64,000 nt of DNA, taken from Rhodopseudomonas palustris. Lineage in GTDB: Bacteria; Pseudomonadota; Alphaproteobacteria; Rhizobiales; Xanthobacteraceae. The stretch covers positions 99,890-163,889 of the forward strand of contig NZ_QKQS01000013.1 of the NCBI RefSeq assembly GCF_003226555.1. Reading direction: 5' to 3'. Position numbers and translations under genes: made by a program. The notes beneath the pieces are model-generated. The model had not been told where the DNA came from. It did no database searches and was given only the letters and a program-made list of their open reading frames with translations. Of this stretch, positions 1 to 8,489 are shown piece after piece. Each line of letters opens with the position of its first letter. Position 1 is the stretch's first letter.

Positions 1-267
1 ACCTCACTGCGGGTGGCTGCGGCTAATCCCTTGCCGGTCGCCGCGTGGGGCATGATCGTGGCGGTGCTGCTGGTGGCCGGCTCAGTTCCGGCCTTCCTCG
101 GGCTTGCGGTGGTGATTCCGCTGCTCGGGCACGCCACCTGGCATCTGTACCGAAAGGTGGTCGAGCCCAATCCGAATCCGCCGTACGTGCCGCCGACTCG
201 CCCGCTGAAACGATCGGCCGCGGATTTTCCCGCCAACCTGCTGCAGTGGAAGCGCAACCGAAGCTGA
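1..267 (+). CDS. DUF2189-type integral membrane protein, C-terminal fragment
   Basis: The reading frame is open from base 1 and stops at 267, so only the last 88 or so residues of a longer gene are present. A GTG at 13 could be read as a start but is more likely internal. The fragment has a hydrophobic segment (AWGMIVAVLLVAGSVPAFLG) and then a conserved-looking LLGHATWHLYRKVVEP stretch, which I recognise from the C-terminus of DUF2189 multi-pass membrane proteins. The function of that family is not known. The tail is Pro/Arg-rich and presumably cytoplasmic. The rest of the gene lies upstream of the window. Confidence 0.65.
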   Translation, partial: TSLRVAAANPLPVAAWGMIVAVLLVAGSVPAFLGLAVVIPLLGHATWHLYRKVVEPNPNPPYVPPTRPLKRSAADFPANLLQWKRNRS

Positions 268-763
268 ATCGGCCTTCGGCAAGCGCTCAACCTTGGCCGC
301 CGGTCACTCGCAGAGGCCGGCGGCCAATTGTGCATTGCGGCAGATCAAATTCCTCAATTCGCCATGAATGGTTGTTCACGTCCTCCGTATATATGCGTAG
401 AATGCATGGGAACGGGCCGAATTGTTCGAACGTCTTAACCCGGAGGGAGGAGCCTTTCGGAATTACAATTCCTCTGTGGCCGAAGAACCTAAGAAGTGAC
501 GCCTCATATCAGGCTGATAATGCACTATATTTCAGCTCGTAGCGCCCCGAACCCGCTCTGATTCGGTGTTACGCATTAAGCTGCGAGCAGATCGCAGGAC
601 CTCGACCTGCCCGGAAGGGTTAATCATTCCTTCCCGATGGTATGCATCCACTGCTTAGCTGCGGTGCAACATTTTCGCTGCTGGATTCCCGACTCCTCGC
701 CTATATTGCTTTCAACGCTTCGGTTCTTCCGAAGAACTGAATCGTCGACAAGGAGACCATCCC
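268..763. other. Intergenic region, no gene seen
   Basis: About 500 bases without a convincing open frame and with lower G+C than its surroundings. It holds a short inverted repeat, GGAATTACAATTCC (about 459-472), and a GGAAGG/CCTTCC inverted pair near 613-634. Its 3' end is the leader of the DUF1127 gene. It probably holds the promoter of that gene, but I cannot assign -35/-10 boxes with confidence. Confidence 0.4.
720..740 (+). promoter_or_regulatory. Leader inverted repeat upstream of the DUF1127 gene
   Basis: GTTCTTC-C-GAAGAAC is a perfect 7+7 inverted repeat at 723-737. It extends to a 10-bp RNA stem if one G-U pair is allowed (720-740). It lies 23 bases before the ATG at 764, just upstream of the AAGGAGA ribosome binding site. 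It could be a dyad operator or a 5'-UTR hairpin; sequence alone does not decide. Confidence 0.45.
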
Positions 764-916
764 ATGCTGCTTTCGCTCATTCGCGCGATCCGCGCGTTCC
801 GGGACTACCAGCGCAATGTCGCTGAGCTGTCCCAGCTCAGCGATCGCGAACTGGCCGACATCGGACTTGACCGTTCGGACATCCCGCGCGTCGCTTCGGG
901 TCACTACAACGGCTGA
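764..916 (+). CDS. Small DUF1127 (YjiS-like) protein
   Basis: A 50-residue protein. The ATG is preceded by a strong AAGGAGA ribosome binding site 8 bases upstream. The C-terminal half carries the DUF1127 signature (LSQLSDRELADIGLDRSDIPRVA): a short amphipathic helix, then the invariant-looking L-x-D-I-G-L-x-R-x-D-I. DUF1127 proteins are small, Arg-rich and often abundant. Some in alphaproteobacteria affect RNA metabolism or phosphate and carbon responses, but the role of this copy is unknown. It is monocistronic, with a hairpin in its leader and a terminator-like stem-loop after the stop. Confidence 0.85.
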   Translation: MLLSLIRAIRAFRDYQRNVAELSQLSDRELADIGLDRSDIPRVASGHYNG

Positions 917-943
917 CCCACTTCTGTTTCTGCCCCTACGGCC

Positions 944-967
944 AACGCCCGCCTTCTGGCGGGCGTT
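944..967 (+). terminator. Stem-loop after the DUF1127 gene
   Basis: AACGCCCGCC-ttct-GGCGGGCGTT is a strong G+C-rich hairpin 27 bases after the stop codon, followed by a weakly T-containing stretch (GTCGTTT). It fits an intrinsic terminator separating this gene from trmFO. Confidence 0.6.
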
Positions 968-1048
968 GTCGTTTGGGGAAGCACTCTTGGCGGTGTCGCC
1001 GCGCCTGAAACGATTTGATCCGCGGCTGAAACACGCTAGCTGTAGCCG

Positions 1049-2485
1049 ATGACCAGCAGCCCCGACTCGTCCTCCCCCGTCGTTCATGTCATCGGCGCCG
1101 GCCTCGCCGGCTCGGAAGCGGCCTGGCAGATCGCCCGCGCCGGTGTGCGCGTCGTGCTGCATGAAATGCGGCCGAACCGCACCACCGAAGCCCACAAGAC
1201 CGATGGTCTTGCCGAGCTGGTGTGCTCCAATTCGTTCCGCTCCGACGACGCCGCCAACAACGCGGTCGGGCTGCTGCACGCTGAGATGCGCAAGCTCGGC
1301 TCGCTGATCATGCAGGCGGCCGACGCCAACCAGGTGCCGGCGGGCGGCGCGCTCGCGGTGGACCGCGACGGCTTCTCGGCAGCGGTCAGCAGAGCGCTGG
1401 CCGAGCATCCACTGATCGAGATCCGCCGCGAAGAGATCGACGGCCTGCCGCCGCAGGACTGGGCCAACGTCATCGTCGCGACCGGCCCGCTCACCTCCGC
1501 GCCGCTCGCCGAGGCGATCCGCGGCCTCACCGACGAGAGTGCGCTGGCGTTCTTCGACGCCATCGCCCCGATCGTGCACCGCGACTCGATCGATATGTCG
1601 GTCGCCTGGTTCCAGTCGCGCTACGATAAGGTCGGCCCCGGCGGCACCGGCGCCGACTATCTGAATTGCCCGATGACCCGCGAGCAGTACGACGCCTTCG
1701 TCGACGCGCTGATCGAGGGCGAGAAGGTCGACTTCAAGGATTGGGAAAAGGACACGCCGTATTTCGACGGCTGCCTGCCGATCGAGGTGATGGCCGAGCG
1801 CGGCCGCGAGACGCTGCGGCATGGTCCGATGAAGCCGGTCGGCCTCACCAATCCGCACAACCCGACGGTGAAGTCCTACGCCATCGTCCAGCTCCGCCAG
1901 GATAACAAGCTGGGCACGCTGTACAACATGGTCGGCTTCCAGACCAAGTTGAAGCACGGCGCGCAACTGCGTGTTTTCCGCACTATTCCTGGGCTGGAAA
2001 ACGCTGAGTTCGCAAGGCTTGGCGGGCTACATCGCAACACGTTTCTGAACTCGCCGAAGCTGCTTGATGAAAGCCTCAGGCTACGGGCGGCGCCGCGGCT
2101 GCGGTTCGCCGGGCAGATGACCGGCTGCGAGGGGTATGTCGAATCCGCCAGCGTCGGTCTGTTCGCCGGACTGGCCGCCGCGGCCGATGTGCTCGGCACG
2201 CCGCTGTCGCCTCCGCCGCCGACCACGGCGCTCGGCTCCCTGCTCGGCCACATCACCGGCGGTCATATCGAAACCATCGATGCCGGACCGCGCTCGTTCC
2301 AGCCGATGAACATCAATTTCGGCCTGTTCCCGCCACTCGCCCCCCCCCCAACCAAGGGCCCCGACGGCAAGCGGCTACGTGGTCCGGAAAAGTCGGTCGC
2401 GCGCAAGCAGGCGCTGTCCGCCCGCGCGCTCGCCGATATGGATAGCTGGATCTCCGCGCATCTGAAGCTGGCGACGGCGGCGTAG
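1049..2485 (+). CDS. trmFO: Methylenetetrahydrofolate-tRNA-(uracil-5-)-methyltransferase TrmFO
   Basis: A 478-residue FAD- and folate-dependent enzyme that makes 5-methyluridine at position 54 of tRNA in the cytoplasm. The N-terminus has the dinucleotide-binding motif [12 protein letters not shown] (residues 16-27), followed by the TrmFO/Gid signature around [11 protein letters not shown]. The middle ([27 protein letters not shown]) and the second FAD segment ([16 protein letters not shown]) also match the family, and length is normal. Near the C-terminus a run of ten C residues (2340-2349) encodes a Pro-rich loop; this is a slippage-prone site, but the frame is intact. The start is ATG with no strong ribosome binding site visible. 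Confidence 0.96.
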   Translation: MTSSPDSSSPVVHVIGAGLAGSEAAWQIARAGVRVVLHEMRPNRTTEAHKTDGLAELVCSNSFRSDDAANNAVGLLHAEMRKLGSLIMQAADANQVPAGGALAVDRDGFSAAVSRALAEHPLIEIRREEIDGLPPQDWANVIVATGPLTSAPLAEAIRGLTDESALAFFDAIAPIVHRDSIDMSVAWFQSRYDKVGPGGTGADYLNCPMTREQYDAFVDALIEGEKVDFKDWEKDTPYFDGCLPIEVMAERGRETLRHGPMKPVGLTNPHNPTVKSYAIVQLRQDNKLGTLYNMVGFQTKLKHGAQLRVFRTIPGLENAEFARLGGLHRNTFLNSPKLLDESLRLRAAPRLRFAGQMTGCEGYVESASVGLFAGLAAAADVLGTPLSPPPPTTALGSLLGHITGGHIETIDAGPRSFQPMNINFGLFPPLAPPPTKGPDGKRLRGPEKSVARKQALSARALADMDSWISAHLKLATAA

Positions 2486-2530
2486 CCGTTCGTCGCGCGT
2501 CGCTGTCTGAAGGCGCAGAAGCCTACTTCC

Positions 2531-2610
2531 GTCATTGCGAGCGAAGCGAAGCAATCCACAAAGCTGCGCACCCGCCGCTTGATTGCTTCGCCGCTTCGCT
2601 GCTCGCAAGG
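2531..2610. repeat. Palindromic intergenic repeat, GTCATTGCGAGCGAAG family, copy 1
   Basis: CATTGCGAGCGAAGCGAAGCAATC on the left is matched in inverted orientation by GATTGCTTCG...CTTCGCTGCTCGCAA on the right. It lies between the convergent trmFO and phytoene-synthase-like genes. Related copies occur at 14701-14817 and 57905-57983. The right end is degenerate (CGCAAGGAC instead of CGCAATGAC). Confidence 0.85.
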
Positions 2611-2626
2611 ACGCGGCAGAGCTGCG

Positions 2627-3496
2627 TTACGTACGAAACGCTTTGCTCCGGCTCGCCCGCCACAGCGTCCACAATGTCGCGAGTCGCGAGCGTTCGAACG
2701 GTGTGAACGGATCACGCCCGCTCGCCGCGAGCCCGTCGAGATCGCGCCGCGCGAGCGCGAGCGGTAGGAATGCCGGGCGGACCATTGCCGGCAGTTCCGT
2801 CATTTCCTGCCGCGCCTGATCGAGATGCTTACGCGCTTCGGCGATCACCTCCGCGACGGCCGCCAGCAGCGACTCGGTCGACTGGCCGCTGAACACCTGC
2901 TCCAGTTCGCAGCCGTGCCGCTGCAGCACGTCGTGCGGCAGGTACAGCTGACGACGCGCCGAATCGTAAGGCAGCCGGGCCAGAATGCGCGCCACTCCGA
3001 CCGCGACACCGGCGTGCCGCGCCACGTGATCGATCGCATCCGACGCCTGACCGATACCCTGCCCGAGCACCTGCGCGCCGAGCGATATCAGCGCGCCCTC
3101 GGTTTCGGCCAGATGCGGCTCGAGCACCGTCCAGTCCGGCATCGGGTCGTTGTAGAGGTCGAAGATGTGCGCCTCGATCAGCCGGGGCAACGGCGCGACC
3201 GGCAGCGCGTGCCGCTCGATGCAGCGCAGCAGTTCGGCGGCCACCGGATTGCCGCCGGCATCGCCGTGCGAACTGCCTGCAAGCAGATCGCTCCACCATT
3301 GCAGCCGGATCTCGCCGGGCAGCGGCTGGCTGACCTGACCGCGGACCCGGACAATTTCGGCATTGAACGCAGCGAGCGCCAACAGCGGCCGGCGTTTCTC
3401 CGGCGCGACGAACAAGGCCGCTGCATAGCGGTCGAAATCGGCCTCGCGCACCAATGCCGCGCAGAACGCCGCATCGCTGTCGCCAGAACCGCTCAT
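2627..3496 (-). CDS. Squalene/phytoene synthase family protein (NDUFAF6-like)
   Basis: A 289-residue protein of the trans-isoprenyl diphosphate synthase head-to-head fold. Family-typical segments are visible: RPLLALAAFNAEI near residue 40, EIRLQWWSDLL near 65, and a late LYLPHDVL. The canonical DxxxD metal-binding motifs of true phytoene synthases are poorly conserved, so it may not synthesise a carotenoid or hopanoid precursor. The closest known relative by context is mitochondrial NDUFAF6 (C8orf38), a complex I assembly factor of this fold. It overlaps the upstream Mth938-like gene by 4 bases (ATGA), so the two are translationally coupled, just downstream of yajC-secD-secF. Confidence 0.8.
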   Translation of the reverse strand: MSGSGDSDAAFCAALVREADFDRYAAALFVAPEKRRPLLALAAFNAEIVRVRGQVSQPLPGEIRLQWWSDLLAGSSHGDAGGNPVAAELLRCIERHALPVAPLPRLIEAHIFDLYNDPMPDWTVLEPHLAETEGALISLGAQVLGQGIGQASDAIDHVARHAGVAVGVARILARLPYDSARRQLYLPHDVLQRHGCELEQVFSGQSTESLLAAVAEVIAEARKHLDQARQEMTELPAMVRPAFLPLALARRDLDGLAASGRDPFTPFERSRLATLWTLWRASRSKAFRT

Positions 3497-3960
3497 GGTA
3501 CAGCGATCAACGCCGCCGCCACCCGACGCCGCTCGCCGATCATGATGTTATAGGTGCGGATCGCAGGCCCCGTCTGCATGGTGTCGAGTACGACGTTGAC
3601 GCTGCGCAGCGCCTCGCGCAACTGCCGCGGTGCGATCCAGACATCGGGGCCGGTGCCGACGATCAACGTGTCGATCGCATTGGCGTTGTCGAACACGCGC
3701 TGCAGGCTGTAGCGGTCGATCTGCTCCGGCCTGGTGACGTCCCAGCCCCACACCGCGTCGGGCAGGAACAGCAGCGATCCCTGGTGCGACATGTCGGCAA
3801 AGTAGAACCCGCCATTGCCATAGGCGTCGATCGCGGCGGTGCGCGGAAAGTGCGGAATGTCGGAGCGTTGCGCCAATATAGCGTCCCGGGTCGAGAGTTC
3901 GCGAGAAATCACGGCATCAGGTCGGACTGCGCGGTCGGCCGACGACCGCGCAACGCACAT
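3493..3960 (-). CDS. Mth938-like domain protein (NDUFAF3-like)
   Basis: About 120-155 residues. The conserved part starts at IPHFPRTAAIDAYGNGGFYFADMSHQGSLLFLPD and continues into the VDTLIVGTGPD-like segment typical of the Mth938/DUF498 fold, the family of mitochondrial complex I assembly factor NDUFAF3. The N-terminal 33 residues of the longest frame (ATG at 3960) look unlike the family. In-frame GTG or TTG codons closer to IPHFP may be the true start, so the 5' end is uncertain. It lies 20 bases downstream of secF and overlaps the NDUFAF6-like gene by 4 bases. A role in membrane complex assembly alongside SecDF-YajC is inference from context. Confidence 0.82.
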   Translation of the reverse strand: MCVARSSADRAVRPDAVISRELSTRDAILAQRSDIPHFPRTAAIDAYGNGGFYFADMSHQGSLLFLPDAVWGWDVTRPEQIDRYSLQRVFDNANAIDTLIVGTGPDVWIAPRQLREALRSVNVVLDTMQTGPAIRTYNIMIGERRRVAAALIAVP

Positions 3961-3979
3961 GGTCCCGCTTCCGCGGGCT

Positions 3980-5101
3980 TTAACGCTTCTTCGGCTTGCC
4001 GGCCTTGGCCGGCTTTGCCGCGGGCGCCGGAGCGGCCGGCGCAGCGTCGACGAACTGAGCTGGGACTTCGTCGGCCGCGGGCGCCACGACCGGCTCGGGC
4101 TTGGCCGGCTTTTCGGACGGATCGTCGAGCCGGTGGGTACCGACGCCGAGATAGATCAGGATCGGCGCCGCGATGAAGATCGAGGTGTAGGTGCCGACCA
4201 GCACCACGCCGAACATCATCACCGCGGTGAACGAGTGGATCGCGTGGCCGCCGAACAACAGCAGCGCGAGCAGCGCCAGCGTCACGGTGACGTGGGTGAT
4301 GATCGAGCGCGACAGCGTCGAGTTGATCGACTCGTTGAGCAGCTGCGGCATCGGCATCTTCTTGTAGCGCCGCAGCATCTCGCGGATACGGTCGTAGATC
4401 ACGACGGTGTCGTTGAGCGAGTAGCCGAGAATGGTCAGCAGCGCCGCGATCGAGGTCAGGTCGAAATCGACCTGCGTGATCGACATGAAGCCGATCGTCA
4501 GCACGATGTCGTGGACGTTGGCGATCATCGCGCCGAGCGCGAACTGCCATTCGAATCGGAACCAGAGATAGACCAGGATGCCGAGGATCGCGAGCATCAG
4601 GCCGAGCATGCCGAACGCCAGCAGCTCGCTGGAGACACGCGGTCCGACCACTTCGACGCGGCGGTAGTCGACCGAGTCGCCCAGCGCGGCGCGCACCTTC
4701 TGCACCGCCGCTTGCTGCGCCTGATCGCCGCCGGGCTGTTCGGCGACGCGGATCAGCACCTCGGCCGGACCGCCAAACTGCTGGAGCTGCACATCGCCAA
4801 GACCGAGCTTGCTCAACGTCGAGCGCATCTCGGCGATGTCGGCGTTGCCGGAATGGGCGCGGACTTCGAGCAGCGTGCCGCCCTTGAAGTCGATGCCGAA
4901 ATTCAGGCCGTGGGTGAAGAACAGCGTGATCGCGGCGATCGACAGGATCGCCGAGATCGGGAAGCTGATCCGGCGGAACCGGGTGAAGTCGAAATGGGTG
5001 TTGTCGGGGACGATCCGCAGCGACGGCAGCCATCCGAAGATGCTGACGACCGTCAGCACCACGATCAGAACGCCCAGCCCGATCAATATCCAGTGTGTCA
5101 C
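3980..5101 (-). CDS. secF: Protein translocase subunit SecF
   Basis: 373 residues. Together with SecD it forms a proton-driven accessory complex that helps SecYEG pull proteins into the periplasm. The N-terminus has one membrane segment before the family core, then the SecF hallmark GLNFGIDFKGGTLLEVR, a periplasmic P1-like region, and a cluster of five membrane segments containing GYSLNDTVVIYDRIRE. The C-terminal 60 residues are a Lys/Ala/Pro-rich cytoplasmic tail ending KPKKR. The gene follows secD by 25 bases and belongs to the yajC-secD-secF operon. Confidence 0.96.
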   Translation of the reverse strand: MTHWILIGLGVLIVVLTVVSIFGWLPSLRIVPDNTHFDFTRFRRISFPISAILSIAAITLFFTHGLNFGIDFKGGTLLEVRAHSGNADIAEMRSTLSKLGLGDVQLQQFGGPAEVLIRVAEQPGGDQAQQAAVQKVRAALGDSVDYRRVEVVGPRVSSELLAFGMLGLMLAILGILVYLWFRFEWQFALGAMIANVHDIVLTIGFMSITQVDFDLTSIAALLTILGYSLNDTVVIYDRIREMLRRYKKMPMPQLLNESINSTLSRSIITHVTVTLALLALLLFGGHAIHSFTAVMMFGVVLVGTYTSIFIAAPILIYLGVGTHRLDDPSEKPAKPEPVVAPAADEVPAQFVDAAPAAPAPAAKPAKAGKPKKR

Positions 5102-5126
5102 GTGAGGCTCTCTCGGGTTCGGGACG

Positions 5127-6728
5127 TCAGATCGGAACGTGGTGCGGCCGCTTCCAGCGCACCCAGGAGGCGACGATCAACCGGGTCAGGGTGAAGGCGG
5201 TGAACACCGTGGTGAGAATGCCAATGCCGAGCGTCACCGCAAAACCGCGCACCGGACCGGTGCCGATGTAGAACAGCACCGCGGCGGCGATGAAGGTGGT
5301 GATGTTACTGTCGAGAATCGTCGACAGCGCGCGCTTGAATCCGGCGTCGATCGCCGAGATCGCATTGCGTCCGGAGCGCAGCTCCTCGCGGATGCGTTCG
5401 TAGATCAGCACGTTGGAGTCGACCGCGATGCCTACGGTGAGCACGATGCCGGCGATACCGGGCAGCGTCAGCGTGGCGTTGAGCAGCGACAGGATGCCGA
5501 AGATCATCGCGACGTTGACCGCCACCGCGATGTTGGCGAACACGCCGAACAGCCGGTAGGTCAGCAACATGAACACGATCACCAGGATCGAGCCGACATA
5601 AGCTGCAAGCTCGCCCTTCTCGATCGAGTCCTGACCGAGGCCGGGACCGACGGTGCGTTCTTCGATGATGGTCAGCGGCGCCGGCAGCGCGCCGGCGCGC
5701 AGCAGAATCGCCAGATCGTTGGCGCCCTGCACCGTGAAGCTGCCGGAGATCTGCCCCGAACCGCCGGTGATCGGCTCGCGGATCACCGGAGCCGAGATCA
5801 CCTCGTTGTCGAGCACGATCGCGAACGGTAGGCCGACGTTCTCGGTGGTGGCACGGGCGAACTTGCGGGCGCCGTTGGTATTGAAGCGGAACGAGACGAT
5901 CGGCTCGCCGCTGCGCTGGTCGAAACCGGGCTGCGCGTCGGTGAGGTCGGCGCCGGACACCAGGACCTGCTTCTTGATCACGTAAGGCTGCTTCGGCGAC
6001 GACGCGCTCATCAGCAGTTCGGAATCCGCCGGCACGTTGCCCGCCATCGCCTGATCGCCGGACACCGAAGTGTCGACCATGCGGAAGTCGAGCTTGGCGG
6101 TCTTGCCGAGCAGTTCCTTCAACCGGGTCGGATCCTGCAGCCCCGGCACCTGCACCAGGATGCGATCGGAGCCTTGACGCTGAATCAGCGGCTCGACGGT
6201 GCCGAGTTCGTTGACGCGTCGCTCGACGATCTGAATCGACTGATCGACCGACTGGCGAATGCGTTCAGCGATCGCCGCCTGCGGCACCGTCAGCCGGATC
6301 AACCCGCCGCCAGCATCGGAGACCTCGAGGCTGCGCTGGCCGTTGGAGCCGAGCAGACCACCAAGCGGCTGGGACAGCTCGCGCAGCTTGGTGAGCGCGG
6401 CCGGCACGTCGCTCTCTTTGCTGATCCGGACCTCGACCGCGTCACCCTTGGTCGACAGTCCGGTATAGGCGATGCGGGCTTCGCGCAGCACCCGGCGCGC
6501 ATCGTCGCGCACCGAATCCAGCTTGTCCTTCTTCACCGAATTGGCGTCGACCTCGAGCAGGATGTGCGAGCCGCCCTGCAGGTCGAGGCCGAGCACAAGG
6601 TGACGCTGCGCCCATTTCGGCCAGGTCTTGACGGTGTGTTCGGGGAAGAAATTGGGGACGGCGCAAAGGCACACCGCCAGCGCTGTCAGGATGATCGCCA
6701 GCGCCTTCCACCGTGAGATATAAAGCAT
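5127..6728 (-). CDS. secD: Protein translocase subunit SecD
   Basis: 533 residues, normal for SecD. The protein starts with a membrane helix (ALAIILTALAVCLCAVPNFF), then LGLDLQGGSHILLEVD, the D-Q/L-x-G-G-x-H motif of the family. It continues into the large periplasmic domain, and the C-terminal export domain has GIAVDSNVLIYERIREEL before the last membrane helices. It works with SecF in late protein translocation at the inner membrane. It sits 44 bases downstream of yajC. No frameshift or missing part is seen. Confidence 0.97.
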   Translation of the reverse strand: MLYISRWKALAIILTALAVCLCAVPNFFPEHTVKTWPKWAQRHLVLGLDLQGGSHILLEVDANSVKKDKLDSVRDDARRVLREARIAYTGLSTKGDAVEVRISKESDVPAALTKLRELSQPLGGLLGSNGQRSLEVSDAGGGLIRLTVPQAAIAERIRQSVDQSIQIVERRVNELGTVEPLIQRQGSDRILVQVPGLQDPTRLKELLGKTAKLDFRMVDTSVSGDQAMAGNVPADSELLMSASSPKQPYVIKKQVLVSGADLTDAQPGFDQRSGEPIVSFRFNTNGARKFARATTENVGLPFAIVLDNEVISAPVIREPITGGSGQISGSFTVQGANDLAILLRAGALPAPLTIIEERTVGPGLGQDSIEKGELAAYVGSILVIVFMLLTYRLFGVFANIAVAVNVAMIFGILSLLNATLTLPGIAGIVLTVGIAVDSNVLIYERIREELRSGRNAISAIDAGFKRALSTILDSNITTFIAAAVLFYIGTGPVRGFAVTLGIGILTTVFTAFTLTRLIVASWVRWKRPHHVPI

Positions 6729-6772
6729 CGAGTTGTCCCGTCAGAAACCGAAACAGGCGGCGCGCCGAAGCG

Positions 6773-7210
6773 TCAGCTCGCCGCGCCGTCGTCCTTGGTC
6801 GGTTCGGTCTTGTCGCCTTCGGCCTTCGCCGCGGCGTCCTTGTCCTTCTTTCCCTTGGCCTTGCCGTTGGCTTCGGGGGCGTCCTTGACCGGTTCGCCCT
6901 TGGCACGGACGCCGGTGATCATCTGGCGCATCTGGCGCGCGCGAATCCCATCGGCGAGCTCGAACTCGACGGTATCGTCGTCGATCACCTTGGTGACCTT
7001 GCCGACCAGACCGCCCGAGGTGATGATGGTGTCGCCGCGGCGAATGTTCTTCACCATCTCGGCGTGCTCTTTGACCTTCTTCTGCTGCGGGCGCAGGATC
7101 AGGAAATACATGATCACGAAAATCAGCGCGAACGGCAGCAGCGACATGATCATGCTGTTGGCGTCGCCGCCGGCGGCAGCGGCCTGGGCGTAGGCGGGCG
7201 TAACGAACAT
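6773..7210 (-). CDS. yajC: Preprotein translocase subunit YajC
   Basis: A 145-residue single-pass membrane protein of the SecDF-YajC complex. I place the start at ATG 7210 (MFVTPAYAQAAA), which has a GGGGA ribosome binding site, rather than an in-frame codon 21 bases upstream. The membrane helix (MIMSLLPFALIFVIMYFLILRPQ) leads into QQKKVKEHAEMV and the small beta domain RRGDTIITSGGLVGKV, all classic YajC. The last 40 residues are a Lys/Asp/Ala-rich tail, longer than in enterobacterial YajC. It is first gene of the operon running to the phytoene-synthase-like gene. Confidence 0.95.
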   Translation of the reverse strand: MFVTPAYAQAAAAGGDANSMIMSLLPFALIFVIMYFLILRPQQKKVKEHAEMVKNIRRGDTIITSGGLVGKVTKVIDDDTVEFELADGIRARQMRQMITGVRAKGEPVKDAPEANGKAKGKKDKDAAAKAEGDKTEPTKDDGAAS

Positions 7211-7398
7211 TCGGATTCCCCGTGAAAGCAAACGAGCCGGCCCGGCGCGGGAAGCGACGGCCGGGGGCGTAAATTCGCGCGGACTATAACCGCCGCGGTC
7301 CCAATTGCAACGCTGCCAACCCTCTCATTTTCCCGTGTTTCCGCCGCTTGCGAGGCGCCGCCGGGAGGGTTAAGGCTGCCGCTCCAGGAAGGCCGAGA

Positions 7399-8385
7399 AT
7401 GACCAAAAAAGCCCGCAGCCAAGCCCCCCGCGCCAAGCGCGCCGCCCCCGCCGCCAAAACCTCCCGCCCCGCCCGCGCGGCAAAACGCCCCGCCCCGCCC
7501 GCAGCCGCGCCCGCCGACGCCGCCGTGCTGGCGCGGATCGCCGTGGCGCTGGAGGCGATCGCCGGCCGGATGGCCGCCCCCGCCGCGGAGCCCGCGACTG
7601 ACATCCTCGACCGCGCCGAGGCCTTCATCTGGCAGCCCGAAGGCCGGCTGGCGCCGGTCGCCAAGGTCAGCCGGGTCGAGATGGAGCTACTGCAGGGCGT
7701 CGACCGGATGCGCGACACCCTGATGCAAAACACCGAGCGCTTCGCCACCGGCCTACCCGCCAACAACGCCCTGCTCTGGGGCGCGCGCGGCATGGGCAAG
7801 TCGTCGCTGGTCAAGGCCGCGCACGCCACCGTCAACGCCCGGCCCGACGTCGGCGGGCGGCTCAAGCTGATCGAGATCCACCGTGAGGACATCGAAAGCC
7901 TGCCGGCGCTGATGACGCTGCTGCGCGCCTCGGAATACCGCTTCATCGTGTTCTGCGACGACCTGTCGTTCGACGGCAACGACGCCTCGTACAAGTCGCT
8001 CAAGGCGGTGCTCGAAGGCGGTATCGAAGGCCGGCCCGACAATGTGATTCTCTATGCCACCTCGAACCGCCGCCATCTGCTGGCGCGCGAGATGGTCGAG
8101 AACGAGCGCTCGACCGCGATCAATCCCGGCGAAGCGGTCGAAGAGAAGGTGTCTCTATCGGATCGGTTCGGGCTGTGGCTCGGGTTCCACAAATGCAGCC
8201 AGGACGAATTCCTGGCGATGGTCCGCAGCTACTGCGCGCACTATGGGATCGCGATCGATGACGACCAGCTCGAGCGCGAAGCGCTCGAATGGTCGACGAC
8301 ACGCGGCTCGCGCTCCGGCCGTGTCGCCTGGCAGTTCGTCCAGGATCTCGCCGGCCGGCTCGAAGTCCGGCTCGGAACCAAGTAA
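7399..8385 (+). CDS. DUF815 family ATP-binding protein
   Basis: 328 residues from ATG 7399 (MTKKARSQAP), chosen over an upstream codon because of the AGGAAG ribosome binding site and the basic start. The first 50 residues are Lys/Arg/Ala/Pro-rich and probably disordered. The AAA-type Walker A motif GARGMGKSS is at about residues 128-136 and the Walker B-like FIVFCDDLSFDGND follows about 55 residues later. The arrangement matches DUF815 predicted ATPases, whose physiological role is not established. The gene is monocistronic, divergent from yajC. Confidence 0.9.
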   Translation: MTKKARSQAPRAKRAAPAAKTSRPARAAKRPAPPAAAPADAAVLARIAVALEAIAGRMAAPAAEPATDILDRAEAFIWQPEGRLAPVAKVSRVEMELLQGVDRMRDTLMQNTERFATGLPANNALLWGARGMGKSSLVKAAHATVNARPDVGGRLKLIEIHREDIESLPALMTLLRASEYRFIVFCDDLSFDGNDASYKSLKAVLEGGIEGRPDNVILYATSNRRHLLAREMVENERSTAINPGEAVEEKVSLSDRFGLWLGFHKCSQDEFLAMVRSYCAHYGIAIDDDQLEREALEWSTTRGSRSGRVAWQFVQDLAGRLEVRLGTK

Positions 8386-8432
8386 CAGCCTTCTCTCTCC
8401 CCGTTGGACCGGACTAACTGGGAGAATTCCTG

Positions 8433-8452
8433 GTTCGCAACGAACATTTTTC
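8433..8452 (+). terminator. Possible terminator after the DUF815 gene
   Basis: A short GTTCG-CAA-CGAAC stem (8433-8445) is followed at once by ATTTTT. The stem is only 5 bp, so this is a weak candidate. Confidence 0.3.
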
Positions 8453-8489
8453 GCCCCTAGACTGAACTTTCGATTCGGGGGCGACGACC

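Noticed and set aside
2531-2610. The palindromic repeats as CRISPR
   Set aside because: Copies are single, dispersed and palindromic, not direct repeats with spacers.
3839-5194. A 451-residue plus-strand open frame over secF
   Set aside because: Antisense to secF; low-complexity Arg/Asp/His composition.
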